Assembly (NCBI GenBank): GCA_023411615.1
Contig: JAEYOR010000022.1
Span: 1 to 64,000 of the forward strand
DNA: 64,000 nucleotides
Direction: 5' to 3'
Source of the DNA: Actinomycetes bacterium
GTDB lineage: Bacteria > Actinomycetota > Actinomycetes > Actinomycetales > Demequinaceae
Shown here: one piece after another, positions 17,095 to 26,145 of the stretch
Layout: each line of letters begins with the position of its first letter
Numbering within the stretch: position 1 is the first letter of the stretch
Translations under genes and position numbers: made by a program
The notes under the pieces: model-generated
The model's input: only the letters and a program-made list of their open reading frames with translations
Database searches by the model: none
Told to the model about the DNA's origin: nothing

Positions 17095-19425
17095 CTAGCC
17101 TGCCATGGCGGGCAGACATCGTGCCGCCACTTTCTGCGCACTCGTCACCACAATGTCGCCACATGAGGAGGTCGTCAGCACGAGTGACGCGCGTGGCGCA
17201 TAGAGGCCGATCGCGTCCGGGTGCGGGTGCCCGTAGGAGTTGGCTTCCCCCACGCTGATCGCCGCGACGCGAGCTGTCACCGCCTCCGCCAAGCGAGGAG
17301 ACTGAATGCGCGACCCGTGATGGGCGATTTTCACAAGGTCGACGACAACGCGGGAACGCATGCGTGCGGCAAGCGCATTCTGTGCCTCGGTCTCGGCATC
17401 TCCCAGCAACAGAGCCGAAGCGGCGTCCGACGTAGCCCACACGACGATGCTCGCGTCATTGAGTCCGCCTTCATCCGACGCGACCGCCATGTGAGGATCT
17501 GGTCCCATCACGGTGATGCGGGCGGCACCGAACTCTGCGGTATCCCCCAGCTGCGGCACCGTCACTGCGACACCCTGCCCAACGGCAATCTGCACGGCAT
17601 CCGCATGAGCCGGGTCTCCGGAAGCGGCCGACGCCCACACGTGATCGACCGAGGCGGCTTTGAGAACCTCTCCGACTGCGCCATCGTGATCAGCGTGTGG
17701 GTGCGTGAGGATGAGGAGTGGAATCGACGTGACTCCATACCTGCGGAGACATTGCGCGCCTCCACCTCCCGGGGGTCCGGTGTCGACGACAACTGCGGCG
17801 CCGTCGCCAGCCATGACGAGTGTCATGTCACCTTGGCCCACATCACACACGACGATGGCGGCGTCCTGCACGCCCATCTGCGCATGCGCCGAAAGCACCG
17901 GAGAGGCAAGAGAGACGACGACCCCGGCGAGTGCGGCGCCCGCTCTCCACGCGACCCGCACGCTGCGATTGAGAGTGCCCCAGGCAATGAGAGCGCTGAC
18001 GAGACAAGCGAGTGCGACACCTCCTGTTCCAGAGGGCCACGTCACCCACGCCCCAGGTGCGGCGGAGAAAGAGCGGGCGGCCCACACAACGGGCCACGCG
18101 CACCACGACGCCAGCTCGAGAAGTGCTGCGCCGCCACCTGGCCAGACCTGTCCGACAACGGCCCCGGCAAGGCCAATCAATGTCACCGGAAACGCGGCGG
18201 TGCCAGCGATGAGGTTTGCGGGAACGGCGTATGGGCCGAGGCCAGGATTGACGGTGACGAGCAGCGGCCAGCAGGCGAGCCAGGCCGACAGCGGCACTGC
18301 AATTGACGTCGCCGCCGAGCGCAAGAGGCGTTTGGCAAAGATGTCGCGCAGTCGTGGGGCCCACACGACGATTGCCATCACGGCAAGAGCAGAAAGGTGG
18401 AGTCCGATGCTTGCACCAAGTGCCGGTTCGATTGCGAGGAGCGTCAGCACCCCCGTGCCGAGTGCGGGCAGCGCATGCGACGGCCTTCCCCACCAGACGC
18501 CATATGACACGGCAAGCGCCATCGTGAGGGCGCGTTGAACCGAGGGATCGGGTCCCACAAAGAAAGTGAGCGTCACCATGGCCGCTGCGAGGGTGGCCGC
18601 CCGCACCCACCGGCGCCGCACCGTCGATCTCAGGAGGGTTCCCAGCGCAAGAGTGACGATGGCAAAGTGCGAACCGGACACCGCGGTGAGGTGGGTCAGG
18701 CTCGTCACGCGCATCGCCTCCGTCAGGTCAGGCGCCATCGCGCGGGTGTCGCCGAGAACCATGCCCGTGGTGAGATCGCGGACATCGGCGTTGAGACCTT
18801 GTGCCTGAGTCCGCGTCCGTTCCCGGGCCGCGCCAACGGTGGACAAGAGGGGCTCGCGGCGGCCTGTGGAAGTGACCTGCGCACCCCAAATGACGAGATC
18901 AGCACGAGGGTCGCGGGACGCACGAGCATCTCCCGCGACAACAACTTCGGCTCCAAGTGGAGGAGCCGCGGAATCGGTCACCACATCCACGGTTGCGTGC
19001 GCCGTGGCTGGTGCGGTGCACGGCTGAGCGCACGCGAGGTCTGCGTCAAGGCGGATCGCCTGCCGTTCGGCACCAGACCATTGGTCCGGACCAAGCGGGC
19101 GCGGATCCGTGACGACGACGCCGCGCACGAGCACACGCTCCCCCGTCGCCATCGCTGCCCGCACATCTGCGGGCAGCGCCGTGGCGTCCTGCACTGCCCC
19201 AATAGAGGCGATGACGCATGCGAGCAGGCACGCCGTGGCGATCGCCTGGCTGACGCGACGCACGCGCGCATGCTGCCGTGCCCACACAGCCCCAAGGAGG
19301 GCAGCAACGGATACGCCTGCGAGCGTCAGGGCGGCTAAGACCCACCGGGACTCATCTGCCGCCAACGCGCACGTGACCGTTGCGACGAAGGCGGCGGGCA
19401 ACGTCCGCCCGTCATGCTCGGTCAC
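17095..19425 (-). CDS. comEC: ComEC/Rec2 competence DNA channel protein
   Basis: Inner-membrane channel for single-stranded DNA uptake. The 776-aa protein has an N-terminal OB-like region with hydrophobic segments, a Competence domain of many helices (TSLTHLTAVSGSHFAIV and later about 10 hydrophobic segments), and a C-terminal metallo-beta-lactamase domain with LTHPHADHDGAV (HxHxDH). The GTG start overlaps the comEA stop (GTGA). With comEA and the downstream holA it forms the usual actinobacterial cluster. Whether the organism is transformable is not shown here. Confidence 0.95.
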   Translation of the reverse strand: MTEHDGRTLPAAFVATVTCALAADESRWVLAALTLAGVSVAALLGAVWARQHARVRRVSQAIATACLLACVIASIGAVQDATALPADVRAAMATGERVLVRGVVVTDPRPLGPDQWSGAERQAIRLDADLACAQPCTAPATAHATVDVVTDSAAPPLGAEVVVAGDARASRDPRADLVIWGAQVTSTGRREPLLSTVGAARERTRTQAQGLNADVRDLTTGMVLGDTRAMAPDLTEAMRVTSLTHLTAVSGSHFAIVTLALGTLLRSTVRRRWVRAATLAAAMVTLTFFVGPDPSVQRALTMALAVSYGVWWGRPSHALPALGTGVLTLLAIEPALGASIGLHLSALAVMAIVVWAPRLRDIFAKRLLRSAATSIAVPLSAWLACWPLLVTVNPGLGPYAVPANLIAGTAAFPVTLIGLAGAVVGQVWPGGGAALLELASWCAWPVVWAARSFSAAPGAWVTWPSGTGGVALACLVSALIAWGTLNRSVRVAWRAGAALAGVVVSLASPVLSAHAQMGVQDAAIVVCDVGQGDMTLVMAGDGAAVVVDTGPPGGGGAQCLRRYGVTSIPLLILTHPHADHDGAVGEVLKAASVDHVWASAASGDPAHADAVQIAVGQGVAVTVPQLGDTAEFGAARITVMGPDPHMAVASDEGGLNDASIVVWATSDAASALLLGDAETEAQNALAARMRSRVVVDLVKIAHHGSRIQSPRLAEAVTARVAAISVGEANSYGHPHPDAIGLYAPRASLVLTTSSCGDIVVTSAQKVAARCLPAMAG

Positions 19426-20114
19426 ACCGTCGCGTCTTCACGCAGTCCCGAGAGCACGGCCGGGCCCACCCCTGACACGGCATCAAGATCGTCGACCGAA
19501 GGAAACGGCCCGTGCGTCTCGCGGTGCTCGACAATTCGCGCGGCAAGCACAGGTCCCACGCCTGGCAAGGTGACGAGCTCTTGTTCGGAAGCGGTGTTGA
19601 GGTTGACGAGCCCGTTGCCTTGCTCGTGCTCGATTCCCACCGCAATACGCTCTCCGTCACGGACCAGCCGAGCGAGATTGAGCAGATTGAGATCGCTCGG
19701 GTCCGTGGCTCCCCCGGCTGCCTCGATCGCCTCGGCGACGCGTGCGCCAGGCTCGAGGTCATAGAGACCGGGTGACCGCACTGCGCCAGCAACATGAACG
19801 GTGACTGCGCCTTGTGCTGCGATCGCCGGCGCCTGCTGCAGCGCGGCACCTCCCGGCATCACCGTTGCCGAGACAGTCGGAAAAGGCACCGCCTCGCCTT
19901 GTGGGGCGCGTGGCCACCACATCGCCACTGCCGCAATGACAACGAGTGCGCTTGCGAGGGTCACCGCGACACGACCTGACATCACCCAGCGCCACGGGCG
20001 GTGCTCGCCAACGGGAGGAGCGTCGAGGACGCCGTGTGCTGCCTCATAGGCACGGGCCGCTGCTGCCCGCCACGCGTCGTTGACCCTGTGTTTCACGTCC
20101 TGCGCGTCAGTCAT
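19422..20114 (-). CDS. comEA: ComEA helix-hairpin-helix DNA-binding protein
   Basis: Membrane-anchored DNA receptor for uptake. The 230-aa protein has one transmembrane helix (residues about 48-66, GRVAVTLASALVVIAAVAMW), a SLBB-like domain (VTVHVAGAVRSPGLYDLEPG), and two helix-hairpin-helix motifs at the C-terminus (LNTASEQELVTLPGVGPVLA and DLDAVSGVGPAVLSGL). The N-terminal stretch is cytosolic. It starts with ATG and overlaps comEC. Confidence 0.94.
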   Translation of the reverse strand: MTDAQDVKHRVNDAWRAAAARAYEAAHGVLDAPPVGEHRPWRWVMSGRVAVTLASALVVIAAVAMWWPRAPQGEAVPFPTVSATVMPGGAALQQAPAIAAQGAVTVHVAGAVRSPGLYDLEPGARVAEAIEAAGGATDPSDLNLLNLARLVRDGERIAVGIEHEQGNGLVNLNTASEQELVTLPGVGPVLAARIVEHRETHGPFPSVDDLDAVSGVGPAVLSGLREDATV

Positions 20115-20187
20115 ATGTGGACGCTAGGTGTGTAGCCCAGGTAGCGCGGCGGCTCGCGGCGCGCGCAGTGGACTCCCACCGTCAGAA

Positions 20188-20245
20188 GGCGATGTGGACA
20201 GGCGGCGATACGGACAGCAGGCGATGCGGACAGCAAGCGATGAGT
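20188..20245. repeat. 16-bp short tandem repeat upstream of comEA
   Basis: Three near-identical 14-bp cores, GGCGAT(N2)GGACAG, begin at 20188, 20204 and 20220, spaced every 16 nt. A fourth, decayed copy (AGCGATGA) follows. They lie in the 142-nt gap between the degV stop and the comEA start. No protein is encoded in the gap and no promoter was recognised. Confidence 0.75.
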
Positions 20246-20256
20246 ATGGCGTCCGC

Positions 20257-21135
20257 TCAACGCGCGCGCAGCTGCGCCTCCACCTCGGGATGGCAATCGA
20301 CGACGACAGCAGCCAATGTCCCCGGGCCCGCGTGAGCAGCCAAAGCGGCAGATAGACCCGCCGTCACGACTGGCCAGTCGCTGCGGGTGCCGAGTTGCCG
20401 CGCGGACTCTGCAACGAGGGCATCGTCGCCAGACACCCCCATGAGGCCAATGACCGGATGTCGCTGGGTGGGCGCCCGCGCCGCAATGCGTTCGAGGACA
20501 GCAGCGCGGGCCTTGGCAGAAGAACGCACGCGTTCGACCTGCTCAACCGTGCCATGGATGACTCCTAGCACCGGTCGCACGCCAAGCGCATTCCCCACGG
20601 CCGCGACCGCAGGCGATATCCGGCCACCCCTTTTGAGGTACTCAAGGGTGTCAACGGTGAACAGACACATGGATGCACGCGCGGCCCGGCGCGCTTCCGC
20701 TTCAACCTCATCTGCCGAGCCCCCGGCGCGCGCCACCGCGGCTGCCGACAGCGCAGCGAGACCATGCGCAAGCGACACTGTGCGAGAGTCGACGACCACC
20801 ACGTCGAGACCTGCCGATCGCGCTGCCGCTTCGACGGCCCCCGCTGTGCCCGACATCGACGCGGAGAGGGTGACCATGACAGCGGACTCAGCCCCAGCGT
20901 CGGCCGCTTGGTCAAAAACGCGTTGAATCGTCTCAGGACGGGGTTGCGATGTGGTGACCCGCTTCCCGGCCGTCAGCGCGGCGACGACGTCAGCGGGCGA
21001 TATCTCCTCGCCTTCATCCCGCGCGACGTCATCGATGATCACCTGCAACGGGACGACGAGTACGCCCCACTGTGCGGCGAGCTCGGCAGGCAGGCACGCC
21101 GACGAGTCGGTGGCAACGAGAACCCGCGCGCTCAT
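20257..21135 (-). CDS. degV: DegV family fatty-acid-binding protein
   Basis: Cytoplasmic DegV protein; homologues bind long-chain fatty acids, and in some bacteria they present them to fatty acid kinase. The 292-aa product begins MSARVLVATDSSACLPAELA (the DxSxxL motif of the family) and has the TSQPRPE motif near residue 64 and VVVVDSRTVSLAHGLA. It is 9 nt after leuS on the same strand, a common neighbour in actinobacteria. Its substrate here is not known. Confidence 0.93.
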   Translation of the reverse strand: MSARVLVATDSSACLPAELAAQWGVLVVPLQVIIDDVARDEGEEISPADVVAALTAGKRVTTSQPRPETIQRVFDQAADAGAESAVMVTLSASMSGTAGAVEAAARSAGLDVVVVDSRTVSLAHGLAALSAAAVARAGGSADEVEAEARRAARASMCLFTVDTLEYLKRGGRISPAVAAVGNALGVRPVLGVIHGTVEQVERVRSSAKARAAVLERIAARAPTQRHPVIGLMGVSGDDALVAESARQLGTRSDWPVVTAGLSAALAAHAGPGTLAAVVVDCHPEVEAQLRAR

Positions 21136-21144
21136 GCGGGCAGG

Positions 21145-23655
21145 CTACTGGGAGATGACGATGTTGACGAGGCCAGGCGGGCGGGCGATGATCTTGCGCA
21201 CCTCGGCGGCGCCAATCTGACGGGCGACGTTCGGAGCAGCGAGCGCAAGAGCGACGAGGTCATCTTCGCTGATGTCCGGAGCGACCTCGAGCCGGTCACG
21301 CACTTTGCCCATCACCTGGACGACGCACGTGACGGTGTCCTGGATGAGCAGTGCCTCGTCGACCTCGGGCAGGCCGGACAGCGCGACCAGATCGGTGTGC
21401 CCGAGCATGTGCCACATGTCCTCGGCGCAGTACGGTGCAAAGAGGCTGAGCAGTTTGGCAACCACCTCGGTGGCCTCGCGCACGGCAGGATCTGCCGGAC
21501 CGGCTCCGGAGTCGATCGCCTTGCGGGTGTGATTGACGAGCTCCATCACCCGCGCGACCACGACGTTGAAGCGGAAGGACTGGACGAGCTCGGACGTTTC
21601 AGCGAGGGTGCGATGGGTCACCGACCGCAATGCCGCATCGCCCGACGCTGGATCGACGCCCGGTGCCGACGTCACGTCTCGCGCAAGGCGCCACGCACGA
21701 GCGAGGAACTTCGCGCTGCCAGCGGGCGAGACGTCGGCCCAGTCGATGTCGTCCTCAGGGGGGCCCGCAAAGGACATCGTGAGACGCACCGCGTCCACGC
21801 CGTATTCATCGAGTTGCTCAGACAGACGCACGATGTTGCCGCGCGACTTCGACATCGCAGAGCCGTTCATCTGCACCATGCCCTGGTTAAGCAGGGCGCT
21901 GAAAGGCTCCGAGAAGTTCACCATGCCCATATCGCGCAGCGCCTTGGTGAAGAAACGCGAGTAGAGAAGGTGAAGGATCGCGTGGGTGACACCGCCCACG
22001 TACTGGTCGATTGGCCCCCATTTGGCGACCTCGTCCACGTCGAAGGGACCATCCGTCTTGTTGACCGAGAGGTAGCGCAAGAAGTACCAGGACGAGTCGA
22101 CAAACGTGTCCATCGTGTCGGTATCGCGCTTTGCCGCTCCGCCACACTGCGGGCACGGCACGTTGACCCAATCGGTTGCAGCCGCGAGCGGCGACTGGCC
22201 CTTGGGCTTGAGGTCGAGCCCCTCCGCATCGGGCAGACGCACCGGCAACTCGTCATCCGGAACAGGCACCTCACCGCATGAGGGGCAATGGACGATCGGG
22301 ATGGGGGTGCCCCAGTAGCGCTGACGCGAGATGAGCCAGTCGCGGAGCCGGAAGTTGACCGCCGCCCTGCCCCGCCCCTCGGCCTCAAGCTGCTCCACCA
22401 CTGTGGCGATGGCGCGCTCCTTGTCGAGGCCGTCAAGCGATCCCGAGTTGATGAGCGTGCCGTCTCCACTGGTGGCGACACCTGACTCGGCGGGGTCAGG
22501 CAGCGCCGCTCCGCTGTCATCGCGACAGTCGAGAACGGTGCGCACGGGCAGGCCCATCGCGCGGGCGAAGTCGAGGTCGCGCTGGTCGTGCGCGGGTACG
22601 GCCATGATGACGCCATGGCCGTAGTCGGCAAGGACATAGTCCGACGCCCAGATCGGCAAGCGCTCGCCGTTGACCGGGTTGATGCCGTATCGCTGGAGGA
22701 ACACGCCGGTCTTGGGACGCTCGGTGCTGAGCCGGTCGATTTCGCTTGCGCCCTTCACCTGCTCGAGGTAGGACGCAAACTCCTGCTGGGTGGCAACGTC
22801 GGCCCCGGCAACGAGCTCCGTGGCAAGGTCTGAGTCCGCCGCGACCACCATGAAGGTCGCGCCGTAGAGGGTGTCCGGCCGCGTCGTGTATATCTCGATC
22901 GGCTCATCGCGACCCTCGATCTCAAAGGTGACGTCAGCCCCACGCGAGCGCCCGATCCAGTTGCGTTGCATCGCGATGACCTTGTCGGGCCACGAGCCGC
23001 GCAGGGTCTCCAACTCATCAAGGAGCTCGTCGGCGTAATCGGTCACCTTGAAGTACCACTGCGTCAGCTTCTTCTTGGTGACAGGTGTGTCGCAGCGCTC
23101 GCACAGGCCCGCGACCACTTGCTCGTTGGCAAGCACCGTCTGGTCCTTGGGGCACCAGTTCACCTGGCTGGGCTTGCGGTAGGCGAGGCCACGCTCATAC
23201 AGCCGCGTGAAGATCCACTGGTTCCAGCGGTAGTACTCAGGACGGTGAGTCATGAGGACGCGGTCCCAGTCAAAGGAGCATGCGTACCGTTCCATCGATG
23301 CACGCTGCTGCGCGATGTTGTCTTCGGTCCAGCCGGCAGGGTCTACGCCGCGCTTGATCGCCGCGTTCTCGGCGGGCAGGCCAAAGGAGTCCCATCCGAT
23401 GGGGTGGAGCACGTTGTATCCGCGAAGCACCCAGTAGCGCGCGATGACGTCACCGAGCGCGTACGCCTCCGCGTGGCCCATGTGGAGGTCGCCCGAGGGG
23501 TACGGGAACATGTCGAGCACATACTTGGTGGGCCGCTCATCGCCCTCATTGCCGGAACGGAAGGGCTGACGCTCGGCCCACACGGGCAGCCACCGGTCCT
23601 CGATGGCGCGGAAGTGATAGCGGGCGTCGTCCAAATTCTCAGCAGGCGTGGTCAC
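21145..23655 (-). CDS. leuS: Leucine--tRNA ligase
   Basis: Class I aminoacyl-tRNA synthetase that charges tRNA-Leu. The 836-aa protein carries the signature YPSGDLHMGHAEAY (HMGH, the HIGH equivalent) and the KMSKS-like loop SAMSKSRGN, plus a CP1 editing domain and two zinc-like Cys pairs (NWCPKDQTVL/LCERCDTPV and HCPSCGEV/VPCPQCGGA). The start is GTG. TAGAAT lies 6 nt before it, so the mRNA is probably leaderless. It is followed by degV. Confidence 0.97.
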   Translation of the reverse strand: MTTPAENLDDARYHFRAIEDRWLPVWAERQPFRSGNEGDERPTKYVLDMFPYPSGDLHMGHAEAYALGDVIARYWVLRGYNVLHPIGWDSFGLPAENAAIKRGVDPAGWTEDNIAQQRASMERYACSFDWDRVLMTHRPEYYRWNQWIFTRLYERGLAYRKPSQVNWCPKDQTVLANEQVVAGLCERCDTPVTKKKLTQWYFKVTDYADELLDELETLRGSWPDKVIAMQRNWIGRSRGADVTFEIEGRDEPIEIYTTRPDTLYGATFMVVAADSDLATELVAGADVATQQEFASYLEQVKGASEIDRLSTERPKTGVFLQRYGINPVNGERLPIWASDYVLADYGHGVIMAVPAHDQRDLDFARAMGLPVRTVLDCRDDSGAALPDPAESGVATSGDGTLINSGSLDGLDKERAIATVVEQLEAEGRGRAAVNFRLRDWLISRQRYWGTPIPIVHCPSCGEVPVPDDELPVRLPDAEGLDLKPKGQSPLAAATDWVNVPCPQCGGAAKRDTDTMDTFVDSSWYFLRYLSVNKTDGPFDVDEVAKWGPIDQYVGGVTHAILHLLYSRFFTKALRDMGMVNFSEPFSALLNQGMVQMNGSAMSKSRGNIVRLSEQLDEYGVDAVRLTMSFAGPPEDDIDWADVSPAGSAKFLARAWRLARDVTSAPGVDPASGDAALRSVTHRTLAETSELVQSFRFNVVVARVMELVNHTRKAIDSGAGPADPAVREATEVVAKLLSLFAPYCAEDMWHMLGHTDLVALSGLPEVDEALLIQDTVTCVVQVMGKVRDRLEVAPDISEDDLVALALAAPNVARQIGAAEVRKIIARPPGLVNIVISQ

Positions 23656-23667
23656 CGCTCGATTCTA
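23656..23667 (-). promoter_or_regulatory. Leaderless-type -10 element of leuS
   Basis: On the minus strand TAGAAT (23667-23662) is followed by 6 nt and then the leuS GTG. This spacing places the transcription start at or next to the start codon, as is common in actinobacteria. No matching -35 hexamer or Shine-Dalgarno sequence was seen. Confidence 0.55.
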
Positions 23668-23792
23668 TCGGCGGGGCTGAGCCTGGCCGACGCCGGGAAC
23701 TTACGAGGCCCGAAGCGCCGTCACGATGGCTCGACCTTCGCATGGCGGGCCCAGGCACGTGACGAGCATCCGCACGTCCTGTCGACGGGACG

Positions 23793-25505
23793 CTATGGCG
23801 CGCTGACAGGCACTGTGCCCAAAAGGCCACGCTCTGCGAGTGCATCCTGAAGCGGACCAGGCATGATCCACACCACGTAGTCGCCAACAAGTGAGGGTGT
23901 GAGCGGTAGCGCGCCAGCCGTCATCGCGAACTCAGAGTCGGTCCCCGAGACAAACATCTGCACGTCCGACGTGTCCTTGGTGACGTCCATATAGATGTAG
24001 GCCCGAGGGGCAGTCCAGAACGTGAAACGGTTTCCCTGGCTCAACATGTAGAGGTTTGTGTATTCGGCATACAGGTCCACGGACGGGACGATGGGGTCGA
24101 TTGCCTTGATGATCGTGGGCTTAGCGCGCTGAGGCGCCTCATAGTGGTCGAACATGTGCAGGTCCGTCCACACCGTGATGGTCGCGAGAAAGATCCCGGC
24201 GGTGAGTACGGCCGTGTAGCGGCGCAATGCCGCAATTGCGACGGCGACGGCGGCAGCGACAGCAATGAATGCCACGAGTGGCCAGTTTTCGGCATCTCCG
24301 GTCACCGCGTACTCGGGGTGCAGGAGGTAAGCGACTCCGGCCACGTGGATGGGAGTCATCCCCAACCCGGCAGGAATTCCGGGAGTGACCACCGCCAAGA
24401 ACAGTGCAGCAGAGCCAAGAGCGGCCGTTGCGAGCGCGCCTGCCCAGCGCGCGCGTAGGGGCTCCATGAGGCGCGCGAGGCCCACCACCGCAAGGGCAGC
24501 GACGAACGGATCGAGGTAGCGGCCGTAGAAGTGTGCATCAAGACGCGCGGCGAGTCCCGACGAACCAGCCACCAGCACGGGCGCCGCGAGCGCCATCATC
24601 GAACAGATACCCACCACCACGGTATTCACGCCGCGCCACCTCTCGCGCCTCGCAGCGCGCCACGCCACCACAGCGCCCACGAGCGTGACGCCCGCCCATG
24701 CCGCGATCTGGTACCACACCTGCGCAGTGACGGTTTCAAGGTAGTTGGCAGGCGTGACATTGGTGATGTCATCGAGCGTGGAGCCCACCCGCTCGCTCGC
24801 AACGTACATTTGCGACAGCGCGTACGAAAAAAGTGCGTATCCGATCCCCGCACTGATGGCGGCGCCCACCACGAGTGCGAGGGCGGAAACCAGCGACTTG
24901 CGTATGAGCCAGATCCCACCGGCCACCACCAACAACATGAACGGCAGCGCCCGCCCGTGCGTGGCGAAGGTGGCGCCTGCGGCAAGTCCCAGCACGAGTG
25001 CCGCGCGTGGACCGCGAGACTCGATGCGGAACAGCAATTCCAGGCACCACACGACGAGGAAGAACAGCAGTTGTTCTGACCATGCGTAATCAGCATTGAG
25101 GGCCCTCGCAGGTGCCACCATGACGATCGCGGCGAGCCACCACGAGGCACGGGTGGCCGCTCCAAAGCGCCGCGCGATCGAGGCAAGCGGTACCACCGTG
25201 GCGACAGAGATCAGCGCCCCGAGCGTGATTGCCAGACGGTAGACAATGAGGGGATCCGAGGTGATCCACCACAGGGGCGTCACGAGGATCGCGAAGCCCG
25301 GCATGTACGAGGCACCTGTCAACAACCACGTGGTGGTGGGGTCGGCGAACAGCTTCGCGCTGCCGAGTGTGCCCATCTCGTCGTTGTAGAACACCGGCGC
25401 GTTGCTGTTCCACGTCACCGCCGCGTACACCGCAGCCACCGCGATCATGGCAATCAATGGGGTGAAACGTGAGAGGCGGCTCAAAGCCGTCGACAGCGTC
25501 GGCAT
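23793..25505 (-). CDS. Polytopic membrane protein, GT-C glycosyltransferase-like
   Basis: A 570-aa protein with an N-terminal transmembrane helix (TPLIAMIAVAAVYAAVTW), then the acidic extracytoplasmic loop APVFYNDEMGTLGSAKL, and about 10-11 further membrane helices. A soluble-like C-terminal 100 residues follow. An acidic pair in the first outer loop is typical of GT-C enzymes that use lipid-linked sugars (for instance ArnT-like or mannosyltransferases), but no other motif confirms it. Start ATG. The substrate and role are unknown. It lies between leuS and the PH-domain gene, with no operon partner. Confidence 0.7.
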   Translation of the reverse strand: MPTLSTALSRLSRFTPLIAMIAVAAVYAAVTWNSNAPVFYNDEMGTLGSAKLFADPTTTWLLTGASYMPGFAILVTPLWWITSDPLIVYRLAITLGALISVATVVPLASIARRFGAATRASWWLAAIVMVAPARALNADYAWSEQLLFFLVVWCLELLFRIESRGPRAALVLGLAAGATFATHGRALPFMLLVVAGGIWLIRKSLVSALALVVGAAISAGIGYALFSYALSQMYVASERVGSTLDDITNVTPANYLETVTAQVWYQIAAWAGVTLVGAVVAWRAARRERWRGVNTVVVGICSMMALAAPVLVAGSSGLAARLDAHFYGRYLDPFVAALAVVGLARLMEPLRARWAGALATAALGSAALFLAVVTPGIPAGLGMTPIHVAGVAYLLHPEYAVTGDAENWPLVAFIAVAAAVAVAIAALRRYTAVLTAGIFLATITVWTDLHMFDHYEAPQRAKPTIIKAIDPIVPSVDLYAEYTNLYMLSQGNRFTFWTAPRAYIYMDVTKDTSDVQMFVSGTDSEFAMTAGALPLTPSLVGDYVVWIMPGPLQDALAERGLLGTVPVSAP

Positions 25506-25575
25506 GCCCCGAGACTAGTGGGCACCGGTTGACGGTCCCTTCCCCCTCGCCGTTGTGCCTGCTAAGTTCCGAAGC

Positions 25576-26091
25576 ATGAGTTCCTTTACGCGCCGCCTTG
25601 CGCCGGATGAGCAACTGCTCTTGCACCGCCACCCCCACTGGAAGACAGTGATCGGCGGAATCCTGCTCGGCGCCATCGTCACCGTCGTCGCCGCCGTGGG
25701 CGTGTTCTGGTGGGCATGGGGGCTTGATTCACCATGGAAGTCGGTGATGTCGATCACCTTCGGCGTGCTGTGGCTTGCGGTCTTTGTGTGGTTTGTGGTG
25801 GCACCCATCGTGCGCTGGCTCACCACGCACTTCGCCATCACCGATCGGCGCGTCATCTACCGCACCGGCGTCTTCAACACCTCGGGCATTGACATTCCGC
25901 TAGCGCGCATCAATTCCGTGCAATTCCGTCACGCCTTCTGGGACCGCATTTTCCGCACCGGCACGCTCATTATTGAGTCCGCTTCCGACGAACCACTTGA
26001 GTTCGACGACATCCCTCAGGTCGAGGCCGTCCACTCGATGCTTTATCACGAGCTCAACGACGTGATCGATGGGGACGACGACCGCCGCTGA
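25576..26091 (+). CDS. Membrane protein with bacterial PH domain
   Basis: A 171-aa protein with two transmembrane helices (WKTVIGGILLGAIVTVVAAV, and the segment with TFGVLWLAVFVWFVVA) and a C-terminal bacterial PH-like domain (bPH_2, YdbT type), seen in ITDRRVIYRTGVFNTSGI and INSVQFRHAFWDRIF. Start ATG at 25576; TAAGTT 7 nt upstream could be a leaderless -10. Members are widespread in actinobacteria and of unknown function. It is divergent from the GT-C-like gene and unrelated to the nitrate genes downstream as far as I can see. Confidence 0.9.
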   Translation: MSSFTRRLAPDEQLLLHRHPHWKTVIGGILLGAIVTVVAAVGVFWWAWGLDSPWKSVMSITFGVLWLAVFVWFVVAPIVRWLTTHFAITDRRVIYRTGVFNTSGIDIPLARINSVQFRHAFWDRIFRTGTLIIESASDEPLEFDDIPQVEAVHSMLYHELNDVIDGDDDRR

Positions 26092-26108
26092 GCACCATCG
26101 CCACGTGC

Positions 26109-26145
26109 TTGATTACGCCGCATCTGCGGCAATAAACTGCGATGC
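26109..26145 (+). promoter_or_regulatory. Promoter of the mod operon with internal operator palindrome
   Basis: TTGATT (26109-26114) - 18 nt - TAAACT (26133-26138), then 7 nt to the ATG at 26146; this fits a leaderless promoter. The spacer contains a perfect inverted repeat GCCGCA-TC-TGCGGC (26117-26130), exactly between the -35 and -10. A repressor bound there would block RNA polymerase; the molybdate-binding regulator encoded immediately downstream is the natural candidate. This is inference from position. Confidence 0.7.

Noticed and set aside
20764..22281. 505-codon plus-strand open frame opposite leuS
   Set aside because: leuS on the other strand has all family motifs. The opposite frame has arginine/histidine-rich composition typical of antisense frames in high-GC DNA.
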